The notes beneath the pieces were generated by a model. It was not told where the DNA came from, searched no databases, and saw only the letters and a program-made list of their open reading frames with translations. The translations under genes and the position numbers were made by a program. From the NCBI GenBank assembly GCA_050012355.1, contig JBEKHI010000137.1, positions 1 to 18,444 of the forward strand: 18,444 nucleotides of DNA. Reading direction: 5' to 3'. This document shows positions 7,545 to 13,949 of this stretch, piece by piece. The stretch's first letter is position 1. Each line of letters opens with the position of its first letter. The stretch is from JBEKHI01 sp050012355. GTDB taxonomy: Bacteria > Actinomycetota > Actinomycetes > Streptosporangiales > Streptosporangiaceae.

Positions 7545-8426
7545 ATGACCGAAAATACCGTCGCGCTGCTAGGGACCGGCATTATGGGGTCGGCGATGGC
7601 CCGCAGGCTGATCGGCGCCGGACTCCGCACCACCGTGTGGGACCGGTCGCCGCAGGCGACAACGCCGCTCACCGAAGCGGGCGCGCTGGCCGCTCCGTCG
7701 GCCCGGGACGCTGTCCGCGACGCCCGGGTGGTGATCACCATGCTGCCGACCGCGGCGGTCGTGGACTCGGTGGTGCTCAACGGCGGTGTGGTGGAGGCGT
7801 TCGCCGAGGGCGCGGTCTGGGTGCAGATGGGGACGATCGGCGTCGAGGCGACGATCGAGACCGGCGCCCAGCTAGCCAAGACCCGGCCCGATGTGCTGTT
7901 CGTGGACGCCCCGGTGTCGGGCAGCAAGGGGCCCGCCGAGACCGGACAGCTGCTCATCCTCGCGTCTGGTCCTGACGCCGCGCGGACGATCACCGAGCCG
8001 GCGTTCGCGGCGATCGGCCGCAAGACCCTGTGGCTGGGTGCGGCCGGACAGGGCAGCCGGATGAAACTGGTCGTCAACAGCTACATGTCGACCCTGATCG
8101 AGGGCGTGGCCGAAGCGCTGGAACTCGCCAGCCGCCTGCGGATCGACCCCGCCGACCTGGCTGCGGCCATCGAGGGCGGCCCGCTGGACGCACCGATCGC
8201 CGACGCGAAGCTGCACAAGATGGAAAGCGGGGACTTCGCGCCGGAGTTCCCGCTGGAATGGGCGCTGAAGGACGTGGACCTGGCGATCACGGCTGCCGGC
8301 GATGACCGGCTGCCGCTGCTGGAGGCGCTGTCACGGCAGTGGCACGCGGCCGTCGAGGCCGGTCACGGCCGCGAGGATGTCAGCGCCGCGCGGTTGGCCC
8401 TGGGCAACCAGGCTGGGGACGGCTGA
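7545..8426 (+). CDS. NAD(P)-dependent beta-hydroxyacid dehydrogenase (3-hydroxyisobutyrate dehydrogenase family)
   Basis: 293 residues. The Rossmann dinucleotide loop is LLGTGIMGSAMA (GxGxxG at 10-15), the substrate-binding motif is DAPVSGSKGPAETGQL (121-135), and the catalytic lysine is Lys174 in GQGSRMKLVVN with Asn178 nearby. Family members oxidise or reduce short beta-hydroxy acids such as 3-hydroxyisobutyrate, tartronate semialdehyde or succinic semialdehyde; the sequence does not decide between these. The start ATG has AGGAG at 7532-7536, and the gene follows poxB by 18 bases. Linkage to a ThDP enzyme recalls glyoxylate carboligase/tartronate semialdehyde reductase pairs, but the partner here looks like PoxB. 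A strong hairpin follows directly after the stop. Confidence 0.85.
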   Translation: MTENTVALLGTGIMGSAMARRLIGAGLRTTVWDRSPQATTPLTEAGALAAPSARDAVRDARVVITMLPTAAVVDSVVLNGGVVEAFAEGAVWVQMGTIGVEATIETGAQLAKTRPDVLFVDAPVSGSKGPAETGQLLILASGPDAARTITEPAFAAIGRKTLWLGAAGQGSRMKLVVNSYMSTLIEGVAEALELASRLRIDPADLAAAIEGGPLDAPIADAKLHKMESGDFAPEFPLEWALKDVDLAITAAGDDRLPLLEALSRQWHAAVEAGHGREDVSAARLALGNQAGDG

Positions 8427-8492
8427 GGCTAGAGGACGGCCGCCCCGGCGCGGGAGGGTGAGTACCTCTAGGGCGGCCGCGCCGTGCTAGCC
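8427..8492. terminator. Strong nested hairpin between convergent genes, likely bidirectional terminator
   Basis: An inner 9-base-pair stem pairs CGGCCGCCC (8437-8445) with GGGCGGCCG (8471-8479), and an outer stem pairs GGCTAG (8427-8432) with CTAGCC (8487-8492). It begins right after the dehydrogenase stop and ends three bases before the stop of the minus-strand small gene. There is no T-tract, as is common for GC-rich actinomycete terminators. TAGAGG (8430-8435) can alternatively pair with CCTCTA (8465-8470). Confidence 0.7.
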
Positions 8493-8494
8493 GA

Positions 8495-8668
8495 TCAGAA
8501 GAGCTTGGACTTGCGAGCCAGGGCGAAGTTGTCGAGTTCCTGGCCGTCCTCGTTCAGGCCGCGAACGGCCAGCTTGGAAGTGCCGCCCCGGTAGCTCGCC
8601 GGGGTGCTGTCGATCACCAGCAAGTTGTGCCCGGTGTAGCGGACCTCCGACCAGGTGACGGTGCTCAT
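8495..8668 (-). CDS. Small hypothetical protein, 57 residues
   Basis: ATG at 8668 (complement) to TGA at 8495-8497. The protein begins MSTVTWSEVRYTGHNLLVID and ends in LARKSKLF. Coding evidence is codon use: 53 of 57 codons end in G or C, like the neighbouring genes, whereas the overlapping longer frame (8487-8948) yields an Arg/Pro/His-rich shadow. The frame has no other start before an upstream stop. There is no Shine-Dalgarno; a possible -10 (CATACT, 8693-8698 complement) lies 24 bases upstream. It is soluble, of mixed charge, with no membrane segment or cysteine. I do not recognise the family. The hairpin just beyond its stop would terminate it. Confidence 0.65.
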   Translation of the reverse strand: MSTVTWSEVRYTGHNLLVIDSTPASYRGGTSKLAVRGLNEDGQELDNFALARKSKLF

Positions 8669-8692
8669 GAACGCGGTAAAAGCCGCGCGAGA

Positions 8693-8698
8693 GTATGC
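8693..8698 (-). promoter_or_regulatory. Possible -10 box for the 57-residue gene
   Basis: CATACT on the minus strand, 24 bases before the ATG at 8668. No clear -35 is seen upstream. Offered only because the small gene has no other visible expression signal. Confidence 0.3.
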
Positions 8699-8793
8699 CG
8701 TTTCTGGTGGGCTGCACTACCCGCATTCTGGCCGGAAAGCACCCGCCCCGGCTGAGTGCCCGGGAGCCGACCCCGGGCCACCGGGCGGCTGTG

Positions 8794-8878
8794 CATCTTC
8801 TCCCGGGTTCGTGTACTCCGACCGCCGGAACAATCCGGCATGTCGGGCAGCCAGGGTGCGCTAGCCCGGGAGAAGATG
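8794..8878. repeat. 14-base perfect inverted repeat with nested hairpin
   Basis: CATCTTCTCCCGGG at 8794-8807 is exactly complementary to CCCGGGAGAAGATG at 8865-8878. Inside lies GCCGG-AACAAT-CCGGC (8824-8839), flanked by CGAC (8819-8822) and GTCG (8842-8845), so the whole segment can fold as one long stem with a bulged inner arm. It has no flanking target duplication I can see. It could be a structured RNA, an attenuator or the ends of a small mobile remnant; the sequence alone does not decide. Confidence 0.6.
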
Positions 8879-8982
8879 GCGATAGGCCGCTGCCGCGCGC
8901 CCATCCGGTCGGAACCGCAGGCGAAAAGTGATGGGCATATAGCGGCAAAACGGACCCGGGGTAGTCAGGTCGGTGGGGGACG

Positions 8983-9040
8983 CGGCCGCTGAAGGCGGCC
9001 GGGATGGCGGGAGGGCGCGTACTTGTCGCCGTCTCCCGCC
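8983..9040 (-). terminator. Tandem hairpins downstream of the MMPL gene
   Basis: The stronger hairpin pairs GGCGGGAGGGCG (9006-9017) with CGCC-GT-CTCCCGCC (9027-9040), about 12 base pairs with a two-base bulge and a 9-base loop. A second, CGGCCGC-TGAAG-GCGGCCG, spans 8983-9001. They start 15 bases past the MMPL stop codon. There is no T-tract. Most likely the MMPL transcript ends here. Confidence 0.65.
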
Positions 9041-9054
9041 GTCTCCCCGCATCC

Positions 9055-11184
9055 CTACCTGAGCGCGCCGCGGAACTCCGGAGCTCTGTCCGGCACCGGC
9101 CGCTGTTTTGTCCGCCAGACCCGGTCGCCGAGTAGCGACAGCCCGGCGGGCAGCAGCACGCCGCGGACCAGGGTCGCGTCGATCAGGATCGCGGCCGACA
9201 TCACCACGCCGAACACCTTGAACTCGAAGATCGACAGCGTGGCGAAGATCGAGAACACCGCCACCATGATTACCGCGGCGCTGGTCACCACGCCCGCGCT
9301 GCCGCTGATCCCGGCGGTGATCGCCTCCTGCGCGGTCTCGCCGCGGCGGCGCAGCTCGTGGATGCGGCTCAGCACGAAGACGTGATAGTCCATCGACAGG
9401 CCGAACAGCAGCGCGAACATGAACAGCGGCATCCACGGCGTGATACCGCCGAAGGGGGTGAACCCGAGCAGCCCCTGCAGATGGCCGTCCTGGAAGATCC
9501 AGGTCATAATCCCGAAGGCCGCGCCGACGGACAGCAGATTGAGCGCGATCGACAGCGCCGGGACAGCGACTGAGCGGAACATCACCATCAGCAGCAAGAA
9601 CGCCAGCCCGAGCACGAACACGAACACGTAGGGAGTCCTGGATGACAGCAGCGATTCGAGGTCGTGATTTCCCGCTGTCTCGCCGGTCACCGCGTAGCTG
9701 ACACTCGGCACCTTTCCGAACGTCGCTGGCAGGATGTCGTCGCGAAGCGTGCTCAGCGCGTTGTCCGAGGCCGTGTTCGTGCCGCTGCCGACCAGTGGAA
9801 CCGAGACGACCAGGACCGTGCCGTTGCCGAGCAGCTCGGTGCTTATGGGGTTGTCAACGCTCCCACGGCCCGCGTAGCTCTCCAGCTCACGGACCGCGGT
9901 GGCGACCGACGGGCTGGTGAGGTCCGAGCCGGTGACGACGACCTCGGCTGGCTGCGGGCCGCCGGGGAAGGCCGTCTGGATCGCGTCTAGCGTCCTGACG
10001 ACGGGCACGTTGTCCGGTAGGTCATGGATGCCGGAGTCCTGCAGCGTGAGGTTGAGGGCGGGCGCGGCCAGCACGCCGAGGGCGACCACCGCCATGCCGC
10101 CAGTGACGAGCGGGTGACGGACCACCACGCGGACTACTGCCCGCCACACCCGCGACTGGCGGGCCTGGGCGCGGCGACGGCCGAGGAACGGCACTCTGGC
10201 CCGGTCTGTCCAGGAACCGAGCAGAGCCAGGATGCCCGGCAGGAAGGTCAGCGAGCCGAGCACCGCCACCCCGACCACTAGGATCGTCCCGACGGCGATG
10301 CCGGCGAACACGCTGATCCCCGTGAGAAACAGCCCAGCGAGGGAGACCATCACGGTCATCCCGGAGACCACGATCGCGCGGCCCGATGTCCGGGCGGCGG
10401 TCCGGACCGCTGTGGCGGTCGGGTGACCGTTGCCGCGTTCCTCGCGGACTCGGCGCAGGTAGAACAGCGAGTAGTCAATGCCGACCGCCATTCCGACCAG
10501 GAGCACGATCGAGGAGGTCAGGGAGCCGACCGGAAACCACCTGCCCAAGACCGACAACATCGAGATCGCTGATATCACCGCGCTCCCGGCCAGCAGCAGC
10601 GGGATGCCCGCCGCGATCAGCGCGCCGAAGACGCAGATCAGCAGGATGACTGTGACCGGCAGCGAGGTGATCTCCGCCTTGCGGAAGTCGTTGCTGCTCG
10701 CCGAGCCCTCGGCGCGGTCCAGGCTCGCGCCGCCGGCTTCGGCGATGGTCAGGTGCGGGTACTGGCGCTGAACGGAGGCAACCGCGTTGAGCGCGCCCAC
10801 GACAGCCTGGTCGTCGTTGTTCGGGTTGCCGGCCACGTTGAAGCTGACCAGGGCGGAGTGCCCCTTGATGAGCGGTGAGCTGATATCGGTCGCGGAGGCC
10901 GGGACGCGATGCAGGGCGGTGGTGACCGCGGTGATCGCCTGGGTGAACTGCGGGCCGGTGCCCTGGATCAGCACGCTCTCGGAGTCGGGCTGCTGGACGT
11001 CGGGGCGGTTGAGCACCCGGTCGGCCTGCCCGGACTGGCCGGGGTTGTAGGCCTGAACCGAGGCCGCGTTGAAGTGCTGGCCAATGACGACGGCGGCGAC
11101 GACCAGCAGCAGCCAGCCGAAGACCGCGGTTTTCTTGTGCCGGGCCGACCAGCCCGCAACGGCTTCCACAAAGGGAGTTCTCAT
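9055..11184 (-). CDS. MMPL/RND-family membrane transporter
   Basis: 709 residues from ATG at 11184 (MRTPFVEAVAGW). The frame is open further upstream to 11541, but that part overlaps the divergent kinase gene and reads as Arg/Pro/Thr-rich non-protein, so it is excluded. The layout is two RND halves: one membrane helix near 18-36, an extracytoplasmic domain, a cluster of five helices (about 173-325), a second helix at about 355-378, a second external domain, and five helices (about 518-690). Both halves carry the Asp-Tyr proton-relay pair seen in MmpL proteins: GIDYSLF (Asp237-Tyr238) and SMDYHVF (Asp599-Tyr600). Relatives export lipids or drugs using the proton gradient; the substrate here is unknown. 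It is divergent from a two-component system that probably regulates it. Confidence 0.92.
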   Translation of the reverse strand: MRTPFVEAVAGWSARHKKTAVFGWLLLVVAAVVIGQHFNAASVQAYNPGQSGQADRVLNRPDVQQPDSESVLIQGTGPQFTQAITAVTTALHRVPASATDISSPLIKGHSALVSFNVAGNPNNDDQAVVGALNAVASVQRQYPHLTIAEAGGASLDRAEGSASSNDFRKAEITSLPVTVILLICVFGALIAAGIPLLLAGSAVISAISMLSVLGRWFPVGSLTSSIVLLVGMAVGIDYSLFYLRRVREERGNGHPTATAVRTAARTSGRAIVVSGMTVMVSLAGLFLTGISVFAGIAVGTILVVGVAVLGSLTFLPGILALLGSWTDRARVPFLGRRRAQARQSRVWRAVVRVVVRHPLVTGGMAVVALGVLAAPALNLTLQDSGIHDLPDNVPVVRTLDAIQTAFPGGPQPAEVVVTGSDLTSPSVATAVRELESYAGRGSVDNPISTELLGNGTVLVVSVPLVGSGTNTASDNALSTLRDDILPATFGKVPSVSYAVTGETAGNHDLESLLSSRTPYVFVFVLGLAFLLLMVMFRSVAVPALSIALNLLSVGAAFGIMTWIFQDGHLQGLLGFTPFGGITPWMPLFMFALLFGLSMDYHVFVLSRIHELRRRGETAQEAITAGISGSAGVVTSAAVIMVAVFSIFATLSIFEFKVFGVVMSAAILIDATLVRGVLLPAGLSLLGDRVWRTKQRPVPDRAPEFRGALR

Positions 11185-11242
11185 GCGCCAAGCGTCCCGG
11201 CCGGGGCGGTTTTGATCGATGGTGTGAACCAACGGATCAGCC

Positions 11243-11258
11243 GTGGGGTTAACCCCAC
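11243..11258. promoter_or_regulatory. Perfect 16-base palindrome, candidate operator
   Basis: GTGGGGTTAACCCCAC is its own reverse complement over all 16 bases. It lies in the 133-base region between the divergent MMPL and histidine kinase starts, 58 bases from the former and 59 from the latter, so a bound regulator could act on both. I do not know a regulator with this site; the neighbouring response regulator is the obvious candidate, and a TetR-type protein encoded elsewhere is an alternative. Confidence 0.6.
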
Positions 11259-11317
11259 CAGGAAGCGGTGGGCGGGCTGTATGGGATAAGCCGCTTGTGC
11301 GCCATAGGGTCGCTGAT

Positions 11318-12568
11318 GTGTTCCTTCTTCGTGATCTCGTGTCTGCCAGGACCTGGCTGGCGACCGCCAGCGTGCTGGCCGGGTTCGTGACGGGCCTGGC
11401 GTCCTTCTGCGTAGTCGTCCCGGTGCTGGCGACCGGGCTCTCGACTGCCTGGCTGGCCGGGGTCGGCGTGCCGCTTCTCGGCTGCCTGCTCTGGTTCAAC
11501 CGGGGCTTCGCCGCCGCCGAGCGGGCGCGCCTTGGCCTCATGCTCGACGCTCATCTCCCCGGGTGGCCGGAGCAAGCCCGGGCCGGCTTCGTGTGGGGGA
11601 TCGTGCCGCGCTGGCGGACCATCACCGACCGGGCCGCCTGGAGCGAGCTCGGCTACGCGCTGCTCCGGTTCCCGCTGGGCGTGGCCGGGTTCGCCGTGAT
11701 CATCGTGTCCTGGGCGCTTGGGCTGGCCATGGTGACCGCGCCGCTGTACTACCGATCACTGCCCCGCGGGGGCGTGGTGATCGGCTCGCACGTGATCACC
11801 GGCACGCCGGCGATGACCGGGTTCGCGGTGGTCGGCGCGCTGCTGCTGCTCGCGGCGCCGCAGATTACCCGGGGCTTCGCCGCCGCCGATGTGGCCATTG
11901 CCTCGCGGCTGCTCGGTCCCCGCGGCGATCTGACCGCCCGGGTGGAAGAGCTGGAGCGGAGCCGGGAGCGGGTGCTGGACGCGGGCGAGGTGGAGCGGCG
12001 CCGGATCGAGCGGGATCTGCACGACGGCGCGCAGCAGCGGCTGGTCGCGCTGGCCATGGAGCTGGGCCGGGCCAAGGCGAAGTTCGCCGACGACATCGAC
12101 GCGGCCAGGCTACTGGTGGACCAGGCGCACTCCGAGGCTAAGGAGGCGCTCACCGAGCTGCGCGGCCTGGTCCGCGGCGTGCATCCGCCGGTTCTCACCG
12201 AACGCGGTCTCGACGCCGCGCTGTCCGGGCTGGCGGCGCGGTGCCCGGTGCCGGTCAGCGTGCACGTCGATGTCCCGGTCAGGCCCAAGCCCGCGGTCGA
12301 GGCCATCGCCTACTTCGTGGTCGCCGAGGCGCTGACCAACGTCGCCAAGCACTCCCGCGCGACAGCGGTGAAGATATGGGTCGAGGGCCACGGCTACCCG
12401 GGCACGATGACCGTGATGATCAGCGACGACGGAATCGGCGGCGCGGATGCCTCCGGCGCGGGCCTGACCGGGCTCGCCGACCGGGTGGCCGCCGTCGACG
12501 GCCGGTTCACCGTCGAGTCGCCGAGCGGGGGCCCGACGATCATCGCCGCGGAACTGCCATGCGGGTGA
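11318..12568 (+). CDS. Two-component sensor histidine kinase, NarL/HisKA_3 type
   Basis: 416 residues from GTG at 11318. Four membrane helices (about 13-35, 41-60, 118-140 and 165-183) form a putative sensor domain. A short coiled segment leads into the HisKA_3 dimerisation domain with the phospho-histidine in ERRRIERDLHDGAQQR (His235). The ATPase domain has the N-box EALTNVAKHS (Asn341), DDGIGG (371 on) and GLTGLADRV. The start is uncertain: the frame is open from 11243 and GTG 11297 is possible, but 11318 has AGGG eight bases upstream and gives a family-like N-terminus, and TATGGG at 11280-11285 could be the -10. The gene overlaps the regulator gene by 10 bases. The signal is probably membrane-related; this is inferred from the small loops. 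Confidence 0.9.
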   Translation: MFLLRDLVSARTWLATASVLAGFVTGLASFCVVVPVLATGLSTAWLAGVGVPLLGCLLWFNRGFAAAERARLGLMLDAHLPGWPEQARAGFVWGIVPRWRTITDRAAWSELGYALLRFPLGVAGFAVIIVSWALGLAMVTAPLYYRSLPRGGVVIGSHVITGTPAMTGFAVVGALLLLAAPQITRGFAAADVAIASRLLGPRGDLTARVEELERSRERVLDAGEVERRRIERDLHDGAQQRLVALAMELGRAKAKFADDIDAARLLVDQAHSEAKEALTELRGLVRGVHPPVLTERGLDAALSGLAARCPVPVSVHVDVPVRPKPAVEAIAYFVVAEALTNVAKHSRATAVKIWVEGHGYPGTMTVMISDDGIGGADASGAGLTGLADRVAAVDGRFTVESPSGGPTIIAAELPCG

Positions 12569-13197
12569 TAGTCGCCGAGGACTCGGTGCTGCTGCGCCAG
12601 GGACTGGTGCTGCTGCTCACCGAGGCCGGGCACGAGGTGGTGGCCTGCGCGGACGCGGAGGAACTGCTGCGCGCGGTGGCAGCCGAGCAGCCCGACGTCG
12701 CGGTCGTGGACGTACGGATGCCGCCGACCTTTACCGACGAGGGGCTGCGGGCCGCCCTGATCGTGCGGGAAAGCTGGCCTGACGTGGGCGTGCTGGTGCT
12801 GTCCCAGTGGGTGGAGGAACGCTACGCCACCGAACTGATCGCGGGCCGCCCGACCGGGGTCGGGTACCTGCTCAAGGACCGGGTGGCCGACGTGTCTGAC
12901 TTCCTCGACGCCTTGTCTCGCGTCGCCAACGGCGGCAGCGCGCTCGACCCCGAGGTCGTGGCCCAGCTACTGGCCCGCTCCGGGTCGCCGCTAGAGGCGC
13001 TGACCCGGCGCGAGCGCGAGGTGCTGGCGCTGATGGCCGAGGGCCGGACCAACTCCGCCATCGCCAGCACGCTCGTGGTCGGCCCCGGCGCGGTCGAGAA
13101 ACACATCGCCAACATCTTCAGCAAGCTCGGCCTGGCGCCCGGAGACCGGGATCACCGCCGCGTCCTCGCCGTGCTCCGATATCTGGAAACGGGGTAA
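12559..13197 (+). CDS. Response regulator, NarL/FixJ family
   Basis: 212 residues. The receiver domain (1-120) has the acidic pair Glu7-Asp8, the phospho-acceptor Asp51 in VVDVRMPP, Ser82 and Lys106 (LLKDRV). The C-terminal LuxR-type helix-turn-helix (about 145-205) reads LTRREREVLALMAEGRTNSAIA followed by VEKHIANIFSKLGL. The start ATG lies inside the kinase gene, so the pair is translationally coupled. Phosphorylation by the upstream kinase should promote dimerisation and DNA binding. Likely targets are the divergent MMPL promoter and its own operon. Confidence 0.93.
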   Translation: MRVIVAEDSVLLRQGLVLLLTEAGHEVVACADAEELLRAVAAEQPDVAVVDVRMPPTFTDEGLRAALIVRESWPDVGVLVLSQWVEERYATELIAGRPTGVGYLLKDRVADVSDFLDALSRVANGGSALDPEVVAQLLARSGSPLEALTRREREVLALMAEGRTNSAIASTLVVGPGAVEKHIANIFSKLGLAPGDRDHRRVLAVLRYLETG

Positions 13198-13202
13198 CCC
13201 TT

Positions 13203-13949
13203 GTGAGAATGACACCTGGGCGAAAGGCGACGCTCGCGATCTGCGTGCCAGTCTCGCTCGCGCTGATCGGCTGGACCGCGTTCGGCGCGGTGGCGGCCGT
13301 CGGCACCGGCAAGTACACGTTCAGCACGCCGCTGAACGTCTCCGGCGGGAAGCTGACCGCGGACGTCGACAACGGCGACGTGACGCTGGAGCCGGGGCAG
13401 AAAGCCACGCTGGCCGGCACGGTGACCTACAGCCTGGTCCGCCCGGACCTGACGGTCACCAAGTCCGGCGTGTCTTACCGGTGCGAAATCCCGACCGGGA
13501 ACTGCGGGGTGAATGCGACGCTGACCGTCCCGTCATCGGCGGACTCGATCGTGCTGTCCTCCTCAGGAGGGGACCTCGCTGTCACCGCTGGGATCACCAG
13601 TAACCTCACGCTCAACAGCGATGGCGGGGACATCACCGCCAGCGGGCTCACCGGGACTACGGATCTCCTCTCCGGGGGCGGCGACATCGGCGCGTCCGGC
13701 GTCACCGCCTCCGACGTGACCGCGCGCTCGTCCGGTGGGGACATCACGCTGACGTTCACCAAGATCCCGCGCGACGTCCAGATCAACTCCGGCGGTGGTG
13801 ACGTCTCGATCGTGGTGCCGTCTGGCAGCTACGTGTTCAACGCGACCGCCGACGGGGGCGACGTCAGCACCCCGACAAGCGTCCCCGGCGCGCGCGACGT
13901 CATCACCATCAGCTCCGACGGCGGCGACATCACGGCGTCCGAGAGCTAG
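13203..13949 (+). CDS. Exported DUF4097-type beta-repeat protein
   Basis: 248 residues, starting with GTG at 13203 (GGGG at 13191-13194 upstream) five bases after the response regulator stop. A single hydrophobic helix (about 9-33) anchors or exports it. The rest is beta-rich and contains seven GGD turns at residues 122, 141, 159, 178, 198, 218 and 240, spaced 18-22 residues apart, in phrases such as SDGGDITA and SGGGDVSI; this is the pattern of a DUF4097 solenoid. Cys94 and Cys101 could form a disulfide. DUF4097 proteins often occur beside envelope-stress regulators; function is not established. Third gene of the kinase-regulator operon, hence probably its output or signal-modulating partner. 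Confidence 0.82.
   Translation: MRMTPGRKATLAICVPVSLALIGWTAFGAVAAVGTGKYTFSTPLNVSGGKLTADVDNGDVTLEPGQKATLAGTVTYSLVRPDLTVTKSGVSYRCEIPTGNCGVNATLTVPSSADSIVLSSSGGDLAVTAGITSNLTLNSDGGDITASGLTGTTDLLSGGGDIGASGVTASDVTARSSGGDITLTFTKIPRDVQINSGGGDVSIVVPSGSYVFNATADGGDVSTPTSVPGARDVITISSDGGDITASES

Larger units (their letters stand above)
8669..9054. other. Structured intergenic region without a convincing gene
   Basis: About 390 bases. Open frames exist on both strands but give Arg/Pro/Gly-rich products typical of GC-rich noncoding DNA. What it does hold is a possible promoter for the 57-residue gene, a 14-base inverted repeat with nested hairpin (8794-8878), and two adjacent hairpins downstream of the MMPL gene (8983-9040). 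Confidence 0.6.

Noticed and set aside
8790..8850. tRNA-like GGGTTCG followed by CTCC
   Set aside because: No T-arm, anticodon arm or acceptor pairing could be formed around it; the 14-base inverted repeat explains the sequence better.
8487..8948. 153-codon minus-strand open frame
   Set aside because: Arg/Pro/His-rich; the shorter frame 8495-8668 in another register has far better codon statistics.
11185..11541. N-terminal extension of the MMPL frame
   Set aside because: It would overlap the divergent kinase gene and its promoter, and reads as a disordered basic sequence; ATG 11184 gives a normal MMPL start.
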